Assembly (NCBI GenBank): GCA_016716435.1 | Contig: JADJWI010000008.1 | Location: 616,001 to 680,000, forward strand | Length of the DNA stretch: 64,000 nt | Direction: 5' to 3' | Source of the DNA: Acidobacteriota bacterium | Lineage (GTDB): Bacteria; Acidobacteriota; Blastocatellia; Pyrinomonadales; Pyrinomonadaceae | Made by a program: the position numbers and the translations under genes | Part shown: positions 1 through 7,287 of the stretch, in pieces | Position numbering within the stretch: the first letter of the stretch is position 1 | Layout of the letters: the number at the start of each line of letters is the position of its first letter | The notes under the pieces: generated by a model | What the model was told of the DNA's origin: nothing | The model's input: only the letters and a program-made list of their open reading frames with translations | Databases searched by the model: none

Positions 1-118
1 CCGGATCGGGAGTTTCCGAGGCGTCAATTGACAGATCATTACCTTTGAGTTTTTCGATCAGCAGTAAACGCTCGTCTTCGAGTTTCTGCTTGATCTGTTT
101 GAGGTTCAATTTGCTCAT
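1..118 (-). CDS. Partial DksA/TraR-like protein (N terminus only)
   Basis: The gene runs off the left edge, so only about 39 N-terminal residues are visible. They begin MSKLNLKQIKQKLEDERLLL, a charged, probably coiled-coil helix, followed by an acidic stretch. This resembles the N-terminal hairpin of TraR/DksA-type zinc-finger regulators, which bind in the RNA polymerase secondary channel. The zinc finger itself is outside the window, so the family call is an inference. The start codon overlaps the rlmH stop as ATGA, so the two genes are translationally coupled at the end of the rsfS-rlmH run. Confidence 0.4.
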   Translation of the reverse strand, partial: MSKLNLKQIKQKLEDERLLLIEKLKGNDLSIDASETPDP

Positions 119-570
119 TTTTGGTAGGGGTAGCCCCTTATAATCGTAAATGCTCGATATAACTGCTCCAACAAAAACACACGAACCATTTCGTGCGTAA
201 AAGTTAGAAACGATAAGGATAGCCTAATGTCTGCCCTTTCGGCAACCTCAGAAGAGAGGCCTTCGGCCCCGCCGATGACAAAAACCACATCCCGCTTGGA
301 CGAATTCATCCATTTTTCGATCTCAGCGGCAAGCTCGTGCGACGTCAAATGCTTTCCGCCGGCCTCCATGGCGACAACGAAACTTGCAGGATTTATTGCC
401 TGCAAGATGGCTTCGCCTTCGTCCTGTGAGCGTGTCCCGCCGGGCCGCCCTTCGCGAACCTCGGTTATGTCGGTCCGTACAAATCGCGAGAGCCGCGAAA
501 GGTACTCGTTTTGCAGGTTAAGGAGATTCGGTTCTTTGGTCTTTCCGACCCATAGAAATCTGAATTTCAT
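115..570 (-). CDS. rlmH: 23S rRNA (pseudouridine-1915-N3)-methyltransferase RlmH
   Basis: A 151-residue SPOUT-family methyltransferase that methylates pseudouridine 1915 in helix 69 of 23S rRNA, using S-adenosylmethionine on the assembled 70S ribosome. Visible family marks are the GGAEGL loop near residue 100 and a C-terminal knot segment ending GYPYQK, where many homologues end in YHK. Length is typical. It follows rsfS after about 40 bp and overlaps the next gene by 4 nt, so it belongs to a leftward ribosome-assembly cluster (obgE, nadD, rsfS, rlmH). Confidence 0.95.
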   Translation of the reverse strand: MKFRFLWVGKTKEPNLLNLQNEYLSRLSRFVRTDITEVREGRPGGTRSQDEGEAILQAINPASFVVAMEAGGKHLTSHELAAEIEKWMNSSKRDVVFVIGGAEGLSSEVAERADIRLSLSFLTFTHEMVRVFLLEQLYRAFTIIRGYPYQK

Positions 571-611
571 CTGATGGAACCGATACGTTGGGGATTGCGG
601 CGATGGTTGCG

Positions 612-1040
612 CTAGATACCTTCCGGGATCTCGACCTTTCGTGCGTCAAGCCACAGCCGTTCGAGGTCGTAAAACTCCCGAGCGTTCTTTTCGAAGACGT
701 GAACGATAAAATCGCCAAAGTCCATTAGTACCCAATCGGCAGTATTGTAGCCCTCGATCCGGTTCGAACGGAGGCCCAGCTTTTCTTTAAGCTGTTCGCG
801 AACGTCGTCGGCAACGGCCTGGACCTGCCGCTGATTGGCACCGCTGGCGATAACGAAAAACTCCGTGAAGCTCGTGATCTCGCGAAGGTCGAGTGCGACG
901 ATATCCGTTGCTTTTTTGTCTGCAGCACATTGGATTGCAAGCCGAACACCCTCATCAACGTCCTCGAACGGCGTCTTTGTCGCTGCGATCTCGATCCGGG
1001 CAGTCTCGCGTTGGAGCGATTTTTCCTGAGTTTCTTCCAT
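612..1040 (-). CDS. rsfS: Ribosomal silencing factor RsfS (Iojap family)
   Basis: A 142-residue protein. RsfS binds ribosomal protein L14 and blocks joining of the subunits when nutrients are scarce. After a variable 25-residue N terminus, the conserved core is present: KKATDIVALDLRE, the TEFFVIASG strand, NTADWVLMDFGDFIVHVF, and a C-terminal YDLERLW motif. The start shares one base with the nadD stop, so translation is coupled. The nadD-rsfS-rlmH order is widely conserved in bacteria. Confidence 0.95.
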   Translation of the reverse strand: MEETQEKSLQRETARIEIAATKTPFEDVDEGVRLAIQCAADKKATDIVALDLREITSFTEFFVIASGANQRQVQAVADDVREQLKEKLGLRSNRIEGYNTADWVLMDFGDFIVHVFEKNAREFYDLERLWLDARKVEIPEGI

Positions 1041-1693
1041 TATCTATAAAGTTCGTATTTTTCGATGTATTTTGCAACTTCGGCCGGAATTTCGTCCTGT
1101 CGATCGAGTTCGCCGTCGCTGAGGTCCTCGCGAAGATCGGTAGCGGAAATGTCTTGATTTACGGCATCCGTTATGAATATCCGAGGTTCATCCGCTGCGA
1201 AGTCGGCCGGGAGAGCATTCCCGCTCGTGCGGAGATCGACAATTCTTGATTGAACTTTCGGCGTAACATGATCGGACGACAGCTCAAACCCGGGCCGGCT
1301 GACGACAATATGATTCACCGCAAGCAAAACACTTTCCCAATCCTTCCACGTCCGAATGTCCGTCCACGAATCGGCACCCATTACGAAGAAAAGCTCCGAG
1401 TCCGCGTGCAACGCCTTCAGCTCGGCAAGTGTATCTATCGTATAACGCCGCTCGCGTTTATCGAGTTCGAGCGTTGAGACCATGAGCATCGGCTCGTTTG
1501 CGGTCGCGATCGAGAGCATCGCATACCGGTGATAGCCCGACGTCGGCCGTCGTTCCGGCTTATGCGGGGCGTGGAAAGCCGGCAGAAAATGAAGCCGATC
1601 CAGGCCGAATGCCGGAACGAGCGCCTTTGCCACCGCGATGTGGCCGCAATGGACCGGGTCAAATGTTCCGCCAAAATATGCGACGCGCTTCAT
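1040..1693 (-). CDS. nadD: Nicotinate-nucleotide adenylyltransferase NadD
   Basis: A 217-residue enzyme that adenylates nicotinate mononucleotide to deamido-NAD in NAD biosynthesis. The nucleotidyltransferase signature GGTFDPVHCGH is at residues 8-18, and an ISATDLRE motif matching the conserved ISSTxIR is near residue 183. Length is normal. It starts within the last codons of obgE (4-nt overlap) and ends on the rsfS start codon, which indicates a tight operon. Confidence 0.95.
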   Translation of the reverse strand: MKRVAYFGGTFDPVHCGHIAVAKALVPAFGLDRLHFLPAFHAPHKPERRPTSGYHRYAMLSIATANEPMLMVSTLELDKRERRYTIDTLAELKALHADSELFFVMGADSWTDIRTWKDWESVLLAVNHIVVSRPGFELSSDHVTPKVQSRIVDLRTSGNALPADFAADEPRIFITDAVNQDISATDLREDLSDGELDRQDEIPAEVAKYIEKYELYR

Positions 1694-2727
1694 GAATGTT
1701 CGGCGAGAGAAATTGTGAGATCTTCCTGCTTCAGCTCATCGAGCCTGACGGCAACCATTGCGACCAACTCCTTGATGTTACGGTTGGTTACGGAAGAAAT
1801 ATCGATGAACTGAAGTCCATCATCCGCGGCCTGCTTTCGGAGCGATTCGAGCCTTTCCGGGTCGTCGAGTGCATCGATCTTGGTGGCGACAATAATTTGC
1901 GGACGAGCGGCGATCTCGGGGCTGTAGTTCGCGAGCTCATTGTTGATAATTCGGTAGTCCTCGACCGGATCGCGTCCGGAGAGCGACGAAACATCGACGA
2001 GATGCAGGATGAGCTTGGTCCGCTCAACGTGCCGCAGGAAGCGATCGCCCAGGCCCGCACCTTCCGACGCTCCCTCGATCAAGCCCGGTATATCGGCTAC
2101 GACGAACGTCCGAAAATCGCCGAGATCGACGACGCCGAGATTCGGCTCAAGCGTTGTGAAAGGATAATCTGCGATCTTCGGCTTGGCGGCGGAGATGACG
2201 CTGATCAGCGTGGATTTGCCGGCATTGGGGAAGCCGACCAGCCCGACGTCGGCGATGAGCTTGAGCTCAAGCTGGAGTTCGCGTTCCTCGCCGGGGCGGC
2301 CGGTGTAGTGGTATTTGGGGGCTTGCCGGGTCGGGGTCGCGAAGTGCGAATTGCCCCATCCGCCCTTGCCGCCCTTTGCGGCCAGATACTTTTGGCCCGG
2401 TTCTGTGAAGTCAAAACGTAGCTCGCCGGTTTCCGCGTCAAACACCTGTGTGCCGACAGGAACACGGACAACGACCGACTCGCCATCGCGGCCGTGCCTT
2501 CGCGAACCCTCGCCGTGCCGGCCGCGTTCGGCCTTGTGTTCGGGGTTGTACCGGAGATGCAGTAGAGTATTCAGCCCCTCGTCGGATTCTAGCCAGACAT
2601 CGCCGCCAACGCCGCCATCGCCGCCCGAAGGCCCGCCTCGCGGCACGAATTTTTCACGGCGAAAAGCGGTCACGCCGTTGCCGCCGTCACCCGCCTTGAT
2701 CTTGATCTTTGCCCTATCTATGAACAC
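1690..2727 (-). CDS. obgE: GTPase ObgE/CgtA
   Basis: A 345-residue Obg GTPase needed for late 50S assembly and stress signalling. The glycine-rich Obg fold occupies about residues 1-160 (AGDGGNGVTAFRREKF, GGPSGGDGG). The G domain follows, with GFPNAGKST (G1), DIPGLIEGA (G3) and ATKID (G4, with T in place of the usual N). The reading frame stays open upstream to 2799, but the family N terminus begins at the GTG codon here (VFIDRAKIKI), preceded by an AGG-type site. I therefore chose GTG at 2727. Confidence 0.93.
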   Translation of the reverse strand: MFIDRAKIKIKAGDGGNGVTAFRREKFVPRGGPSGGDGGVGGDVWLESDEGLNTLLHLRYNPEHKAERGRHGEGSRRHGRDGESVVVRVPVGTQVFDAETGELRFDFTEPGQKYLAAKGGKGGWGNSHFATPTRQAPKYHYTGRPGEERELQLELKLIADVGLVGFPNAGKSTLISVISAAKPKIADYPFTTLEPNLGVVDLGDFRTFVVADIPGLIEGASEGAGLGDRFLRHVERTKLILHLVDVSSLSGRDPVEDYRIINNELANYSPEIAARPQIIVATKIDALDDPERLESLRKQAADDGLQFIDISSVTNRNIKELVAMVAVRLDELKQEDLTISLAEHS

Positions 2728-2769
2728 GTGACCTAATTCTAGTGGTTTGAAGTGAAACGGCAAAGTGGC

Positions 2770-3276
2770 GGGACAAAACAAAAACGCCACTTCAAACAAG
2801 TTGAAGCGGCGTTTTCGTCAACCTCACCTAGCACCGAAGTGCTCTGAAAGGGTTGGTAGATGACCATGTACACGATCGATCTACCGATTTTGTATCCCGA
2901 AGACGTTCGACGGGGAACTTCTCTCCGGTCAGCATCCGAACTGCCGAAGCTGTTCGCTGCACTCTAAGTGCCAGATGCCTTTAGGTTTTTGTTGTGGTGG
3001 CTTTCCTCCACCGCCGGTTACGAACCCGGCAACGAGGCCCGGGAACAAGTCCCAGGGCGGCTTTGCACCCGACAGGCGGTTCCTTTCCCGCGGGCGTCGT
3101 CCGTTTTTATCCGAACGACTCGCAGAAACTTTCGTTCCTGCCTGCAAGCCTTTCGGCTTCGGTTCGAGGCGTCAGAGCAATGGATGTTCCGCCGATCCGT
3201 GCTCTCGTTCAGGAAGCGTCACCGCTTTCGTATCACTTCCTCGTACCGGTCAAAAGCCCATGAGCGTTTTGACTAT
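2770..3276 (-). ncRNA. Uncharacterised large structured RNA (about 500 nt)
   Basis: No reading frame on either strand here looks coding. The minus strand has a good promoter (3283-3310), an ordered series of hairpins and an intrinsic terminator (2781-2815). Read 5' to 3' on the minus strand, the hairpins include GTCAAAA/TTTTGAC at 3273-3249, GGAAG/CTTCC, AGAGCA/TGCTCT enclosing GGAT/ATCC, AAGCC-GAAA-GGCTT, GTCGTTCG/CGGACGAC, GGTGG/CCACC, a GCATC/GATGC multiloop holding two hairpins, and AGCAC-TTCG-GTGCT. GNRA and UUCG tetraloops recur. I could not match it to RNase P, tmRNA, SRP or 6S RNA. The ends are predictions. Confidence 0.6.
2781..2815 (-). terminator. Intrinsic terminator of the structured RNA
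   Basis: On the minus strand, AAAACGCC-G-CTTCAA pairs with TTGAAG-T-GGCGTTTT around a 5-nt loop and is followed by a T-rich run. It lies 54 bp before the obgE start and would end the non-coding RNA upstream of it. Confidence 0.75.
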
Positions 3277-3282
3277 GTATGC

Positions 3283-3310
3283 ATCTTACACCCGAAAATT
3301 GGCAAGTCAA
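3283..3310 (-). promoter_or_regulatory. Predicted sigma-70 promoter of the structured RNA
   Basis: On the minus strand, TTGACT (3310-3305) and TAAGAT (3288-3283) are separated by 16 bp. This places transcription start near 3276, just before the first hairpin at 3273. Four TTTTCCACA boxes lie 54-170 bp upstream in the same orientation. Confidence 0.5.
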
Positions 3311-3363
3311 GTAGAAAGCACTTTAGGTTTTGGCCGTTTTGATGAGTTGCGGAGAAGGCGTCT

Positions 3364-3480
3364 TGTGGAAAAATCGCGGGGCCGATTGTGGAAAATTCTG
3401 TGGAAAAGTTTGCAATATAATTAAAACGCCACTTTCATCGTGCGGGTGATCTGAAGCTCGGCCCTCGAGCCTGTGGAAAA
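3364..3480. promoter_or_regulatory. Cluster of four TTTTCCACA (DnaA-box-like) 9-mers
   Basis: TGTGGAAAA occurs exactly at 3364-3372, 3387-3395, 3399-3407 and 3472-3480, all in the same orientation (TTTTCCACA on the minus strand). An AT-rich stretch (GCAATATAATTAAAA) lies between copies three and four. TTTTCCACA is a known variant DnaA box, for example in cyanobacteria. The cluster sits between the rpmA terminator and the structured-RNA promoter. It could be a replication origin element, a DnaA titration site or an activator site. Confidence 0.45.
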
Positions 3481-3497
3481 GAAATTTTCATGCATCG

Positions 3498-3540
3498 AAA
3501 AAAAAATAAAATGGCCCGCATTTTCTCAAAAGCGGGCCAT
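3498..3540 (-). terminator. Terminator of rplU-rpmA
   Basis: On the minus strand, ATGGCCCGC and GCGGGCCAT form a 9-bp stem around a 12-nt loop, followed by TTTATTTTTTTTT. It is a strong intrinsic terminator 26 bp after the rpmA stop. Confidence 0.9.
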
Positions 3541-3565
3541 CAAAAAAACTTAAAATCTGTGAGAT

Positions 3566-3853
3566 TTAGGCAGCAACCTTCGGAGCGAGCTCAGCCGCGC
3601 CTTCCATATAGACGCTGATGAACTTGCCCTTGCGGCCCTTGTCCTCAAACTTTACAAAGCCTTCGATGAGCGAAAAAAGCGTGTCGTCCTTTCCGCGGCC
3701 GACGTTTTTGCCGGGCTTCCATTTGGTGCCACGCTGGCGGGCAATGATGTTACCGCCGAGCACGTGTTCGCCGCCAAACTTCTTAAGGCCAAGCCGCTGC
3801 GCGTTCGAATCGCGGCCGTTACGTGATGAACCTACACCTTTCTTATGTGCCAT
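3566..3853 (-). CDS. rpmA: 50S ribosomal protein L27
   Basis: A 95-residue L27 whose flexible N terminus reaches the peptidyl-transferase centre. It begins directly with MAHKKGVGSSRNGRDS, so there is no cleavable N-terminal extension of the Firmicutes type. The KFGGEHVLGGNIIARQRGTK core is typical. It lies 33 bp downstream of rplU in the usual rplU-rpmA order and is followed by a strong terminator. Confidence 0.98.
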   Translation of the reverse strand: MAHKKGVGSSRNGRDSNAQRLGLKKFGGEHVLGGNIIARQRGTKWKPGKNVGRGKDDTLFSLIEGFVKFEDKGRKGKFISVYMEGAAELAPKVAA

Positions 3854-3886
3854 AACTAATTCCTCGTGTTGCCGTCCGGCTGAGCA

Positions 3887-4177
3887 TTAAAGCTTTTCGA
3901 TCTTGATCTCGGTATAACCCTGCCTGTGGCCTTGCTTACGCTTGTACTGCTTGCGACGCTTTTTCTTAAAAACGATGATCTTCTCGCCGCGGCCGTGGCT
4001 GACGACGGTCGCTTCGATGCTGCCTTCGCCGATCTTAACGTCCGAACCCGCTCCCGAGACCAAAGCGGGAATCGACACCGTGCTTCCGGCCTCAGCGTCT
4101 ATCGTCGGCACGCGAAGAACTTGGCCTGCCTCGACCGAAAACTGCTTGCCGCCTGTTTTAACTATTGCAAAGCTCAT
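3887..4177 (-). CDS. rplU: 50S ribosomal protein L21
   Basis: A 96-residue L21, first gene of the rplU-rpmA pair. It starts MSFAIVKTGGKQFSVEAGQ and ends with the conserved KKRRKQYKRKQGHRQ basic segment and TEIKIEKL. Length is typical. The 180-bp gap to the next, divergent gene should hold its promoter, but I see no convincing -35/-10 pair. Confidence 0.98.
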   Translation of the reverse strand: MSFAIVKTGGKQFSVEAGQVLRVPTIDAEAGSTVSIPALVSGAGSDVKIGEGSIEATVVSHGRGEKIIVFKKKRRKQYKRKQGHRQGYTEIKIEKL

Positions 4178-4357
4178 CTTTATTTCACCGCTAATTGCTG
4201 AAGTGAATTCCGGCAGTCGCCGAAAAACTCAAATAATATCGAAACTGAGGCAATAAGTCAATCCAAACCGGCCCTGATCGAGGGCTAAAGATTTTCTCGC
4301 TCCGGTAGCGTGAATCTGTGATATATTCGCCCCAAAAAACAAAGGAGGAACTTAAAA

Positions 4358-4813
4358 ATGGAACAGGCAATGGGTGAAATCGTTCAACAGCCCCAGACTG
4401 CCGAAGCGAAGGTCGCGGCAATGGAACGCGGAGCCAGTTGGTTTTTCTGGATCTCGGCCCTTTCGGTCATCAACTCGCTTTCGGTAACTTTCGGCGGGCT
4501 GTCCGATATGCTCTTCGGCCTCGGCGGAACGCGGGTCGTGGACGAAACCTTCCGGCAGAGCACACTCGCCGGAGTCAACTCGGCCGGACTCTCGTTCAAC
4601 TTGGCGATCGCCGGCCTTTTCGCTCTTCTCGGCTTCTACGCAAGGAAGGGAAGCGACATTGCATTTGTTCTAGGGATATTCCTCTACGCGATCGATGCGA
4701 TGATCCTTATCGGTTTCCGCGATGTCTTCGCCTTCGGCTTCCATCTCGTCGCGTTGTTCTATATGTTCAACGGGTTGCTTGCGAGCCGACGCAGGCTGGA
4801 TCCTTCGGTCTAG
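4358..4813 (+). CDS. Small integral membrane protein of unknown function
   Basis: A 151-residue protein with a short polar N terminus (residues 1-26) followed by about four hydrophobic segments (near 27-48, 72-92, 98-117 and 121-140) and a basic C terminus. A strong AAAGGAGGA ribosome site lies 8 nt before the ATG. No catalytic motif is visible. It stands alone, divergent from rplU and converging on hpt with 6 bp between stops. I do not recognise the family. Confidence 0.8.
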   Translation: MEQAMGEIVQQPQTAEAKVAAMERGASWFFWISALSVINSLSVTFGGLSDMLFGLGGTRVVDETFRQSTLAGVNSAGLSFNLAIAGLFALLGFYARKGSDIAFVLGIFLYAIDAMILIGFRDVFAFGFHLVALFYMFNGLLASRRRLDPSV

Positions 4814-4819
4814 CTTGTT

Positions 4820-5395
4820 TCAGATGACGGACGGGTCGATAACGACGCCGATGAACGGCAGATTGCGATATCGGCCCGCCGCGTCCAGTCCATAACCGAC
4901 GACGAACTCGTTCGGTATCGTAAAGCCGATATAGTCGATCTTGAGCTCTTTCTTGACCCGCGGTTCCGGTTTATCGAGAAACGTGGCGAGCCGGATCGAG
5001 TTCGCTCCTCGCGAGCCCAGGATCTCAAGCAGCCGTGTTAGCGTCAGGCCGGTATCGACAATATCTTCGACCACCAGAACGTCTTTCCCACGGATCGGAT
5101 TGCTCAGGTCTTTTGTGATCTCGACATCGCCCGACGACACCGTCCCGTCCTTATAGCTCGAAACGGACATAAAATCGATCGAGAGCGGCAGGTCGATGGC
5201 CCGCATCAGGTCTGCCATAAAGACGCACGAGCCCTTTAGCACGCCGACAAGTATTAATTCCTTTCCGGCATAATCGGCCGAGATCTGCTCGCCGAGCTCG
5301 GTTATTTTCGCCGCGATCTCGTCGGCCGAGAACATCACGCGAAGGTTCGGGTTCGAAAACTCTGTGGCTGCGGGCTTCGCACTTTCATTCGACAT
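4820..5395 (-). CDS. hpt: Hypoxanthine phosphoribosyltransferase
   Basis: A 191-residue purine-salvage enzyme converting hypoxanthine or guanine with PRPP to IMP or GMP. The PRPP-binding loop VLVVEDIVDTGLT, the SYKDGTVSSGDV segment and the nucleobase end FVVGYGLD are present. The frame is open up to 5596, but the family starts near MSNESAKPAA, so the ATG at 5395 is preferred. It is divergent from the rpiB-deoC pair, with 84 bp between. Confidence 0.93.
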   Translation of the reverse strand: MSNESAKPAATEFSNPNLRVMFSADEIAAKITELGEQISADYAGKELILVGVLKGSCVFMADLMRAIDLPLSIDFMSVSSYKDGTVSSGDVEITKDLSNPIRGKDVLVVEDIVDTGLTLTRLLEILGSRGANSIRLATFLDKPEPRVKKELKIDYIGFTIPNEFVVGYGLDAAGRYRNLPFIGVVIDPSVI

Positions 5396-5479
5396 AATCT
5401 TGAGTGGTTGAACGGATAGGATTTTAGCAATACTATTCAAAGGTCGGGCCGGATTCAAGTTGTCGGCCCATGCACCAGT

Positions 5480-6265
5480 ATGAACCGAAGTTCCGTCAGC
5501 CGCGAAGAGATAAAGCAAATGGTCCGCCGAGTGCTTGATGCATCCGGAACCGCCGGTGTGCAGACGGAGGTGTCTTACACTGCGGAGCCTGAGCATGTTC
5601 TGGTCAATTCGCTTAAGCCGCGGCAGGAGCGCTCTTTCGAAAGAGATGAATCCTCAAAATCTCTTTTGACCGAGGACGATATTCGCGGGCTTGTTGAAGG
5701 CGACCGTCTGCGGGTTTCGCCCGGGACGAAGTTTACGCCGTTGGCCGCCGACCTTATCCGCGAACGAGGGATCGAACTCGTAACCAAAGAGCCGAGAACA
5801 GCGAAGATTCTGGTTCGTTCCGTCGCGCTCGGAGCGGACCACGGCGGCTTTGAGTATAAGGAAAAAATAAAGGAGCATCTCTCCGGTCTTGGGCTCGCGA
5901 TCCGCGATTTTGGTACGAACTCGAAAGAGGCCGTTGATTATCCCGACCACGCCGGAGCAGTTGCTGAGGCTGTAAGTCGCGGCCGGGCCGAGGTCGGCAT
6001 CATCGTCGATGGAGCCGGGATCGGGAGTGCGATGACGGCGAATAAATTTCCCGGCGTGCGTGCGGCGGCGTGTTATTCGCCCGCTCTCGCAGCCAATTCA
6101 CGCGAGCACAACGGGGCGAACGTGCTTACGCTCGGCAGCGGGCAGAACACGCTTGAGCAGGTGCTTTCGATCGTCGATACTTTTCTCTCGACGGAGCTAA
6201 GCGAGGAGCGGCACAAGCGGCGGGTGGCGAAGATCGCAGATATCGACCGGCAGTACCGGCGGTAA
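5480..6265 (+). CDS. rpiB: RpiB/LacA-type sugar-phosphate isomerase with N-terminal extension
   Basis: A 261-residue protein. Residues about 110-255 are an RpiB/LacA domain, which interconverts ribose-5-P and ribulose-5-P or a related pair (ALGADHGGFEYKEKI, VDYPDHA, NVLTLGSGQN). In E. coli RpiB the loop is ICGTGIG; here it is VDGAGIG, so the active-site Cys position is Asp. The N terminus adds an amphipathic helix (SREEIKQMVRRVLDASG), a linker, and a segment LTEDDIRGLVEGDRLRVSPG like one seen in microcompartment-associated enzymes. deoC follows 12 bp later, so the two are co-transcribed. Confidence 0.85.
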   Translation: MNRSSVSREEIKQMVRRVLDASGTAGVQTEVSYTAEPEHVLVNSLKPRQERSFERDESSKSLLTEDDIRGLVEGDRLRVSPGTKFTPLAADLIRERGIELVTKEPRTAKILVRSVALGADHGGFEYKEKIKEHLSGLGLAIRDFGTNSKEAVDYPDHAGAVAEAVSRGRAEVGIIVDGAGIGSAMTANKFPGVRAAACYSPALAANSREHNGANVLTLGSGQNTLEQVLSIVDTFLSTELSEERHKRRVAKIADIDRQYRR

Positions 6266-6277
6266 GTTCGAACAAAA

Positions 6278-7138
6278 ATGTCTCAGGAAGCAAATTACGA
6301 AAGGCTGATCGAGCAGATCACTGACCTCGTCATCGCCAAGCTTGATGTCGGCCACGAAGCGGGCAGTTTTTGCCGTGCCGATGTTGCGCGCATCGTTGAT
6401 GCCGGAGCCTCGCGGATCGGCATCGTGCTCGGCGAAACCGCGACCGCCCACGACTGGGCGAGCCTGATCGACCACACCCTGCTCAAGCCCGAGGCGAGCG
6501 ATGCGGATATTCGCCGGCTCTGCGAGGAAGCGGCAAAGTATGGCTTTGCGTCCGTGTGTGTCAATCCGGCCTGGGTTAAGACGTCTGCCGAGATCCTCAG
6601 GGGTACGGCCATTCCGGTTTGCACCGTGATCGGCTTTCCGCTCGGGGCGACGCTGCCGGATGTGAAGGCTTTCGAGGCTCGCCGTGTGATCTTCAATGGT
6701 GCTCGCGAGGTCGATATGGTCATCAACATCGGCGCGCTCAAATCGGGCGACGACTGCGCGGTCGAGGACGACATCCGGGCCGTCGCATCGGCCGCTCATG
6801 AGAATGGCGTGCTCTGCAAGGTGATCATCGAGACGGCCCTGCTCACGGACGAAGAGAAGGTCCGAGCCTGCCTTGCGGCAAAAAATGCGGGTGCGGATTT
6901 CGTAAAGACCTCGACCGGATTTGCTAAAGGCGGAGCGACGGTTGACGACGTTGCCCTGATGAGGCGAACGGTCGGTTCCGGACTCGGCGTAAAAGCCTCC
7001 GGCGGCGTTAAAGGGATAGAGGACGCTAAGGCGATGGTCGCCGCCGGTGCAACGCGGATCGGTGCGAGCGTCGGCGTAAAGATCGCCCAGGAAGCCGACG
7101 GCGTGAAAAGCTCGACCCTGACAACCTCAGCGTATTAG
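6278..7138 (+). CDS. deoC: Deoxyribose-phosphate aldolase with N-terminal extension
   Basis: A 286-residue class I aldolase cleaving 2-deoxyribose-5-P to glyceraldehyde-3-P and acetaldehyde. The core starts near residue 66 (LIDHTLLKPEA). The Schiff-base lysine lies in DFVKTSTGFA, the second lysine in GVKASGGVK and the relay aspartate in EVDMVINIG. About 65 residues precede the core and include an amphipathic helix (YERLIEQITDLVIAKLD) not needed for catalysis. Length exceeds the usual 220-260. It sits directly after rpiB, pointing to one pentose or deoxyribose pathway. Confidence 0.93.
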   Translation: MSQEANYERLIEQITDLVIAKLDVGHEAGSFCRADVARIVDAGASRIGIVLGETATAHDWASLIDHTLLKPEASDADIRRLCEEAAKYGFASVCVNPAWVKTSAEILRGTAIPVCTVIGFPLGATLPDVKAFEARRVIFNGAREVDMVINIGALKSGDDCAVEDDIRAVASAAHENGVLCKVIIETALLTDEEKVRACLAAKNAGADFVKTSTGFAKGGATVDDVALMRRTVGSGLGVKASGGVKGIEDAKAMVAAGATRIGASVGVKIAQEADGVKSSTLTTSAY

Positions 7139-7190
7139 CACGGCACTGTTCGTCGCCGCCGCAGTTTTCTCTGTACCCTCCGCGGAAAAA

Positions 7191-7238
7191 CTCAGCGTCC
7201 TCCGCGTTAGAACTTGTCTAAACGTGAAGGACGCTGAG
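7191..7238. terminator. Bidirectional terminator-like inverted repeat
   Basis: CTCAGCGTCCTCCGCGTT (7191-7208) pairs with AACGTGAAGGACGCTGAG (7221-7238) at 16 of 18 positions around a 12-nt loop. It lies between convergent deoC and the TPR/TonB gene. It has no clear T-run, so it may instead be a dispersed repeat. Confidence 0.45.
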
Positions 7239-7287
7239 CTTACGCAGAGATCGCTGAAAGCAAGATCCGCAACCGATGGGCTAGCGA

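Noticed and set aside
2728..2799. N-terminal extension of ObgE
   Set aside because: The extra 24 residues are not ObgE-like and overlap the space needed for a ribosome site; GTG at 2727 matches the family start.
2770..3276. RNase P RNA, tmRNA, SRP RNA or 6S RNA as identity of the structured RNA
   Set aside because: The RNase P core (GAGGAAAGTCC and ACAGAA-type segments), a tmRNA tag ending ALAA with a tRNA-like end, and the SRP GGAAG/AGCA loops are not found in the minus strand.
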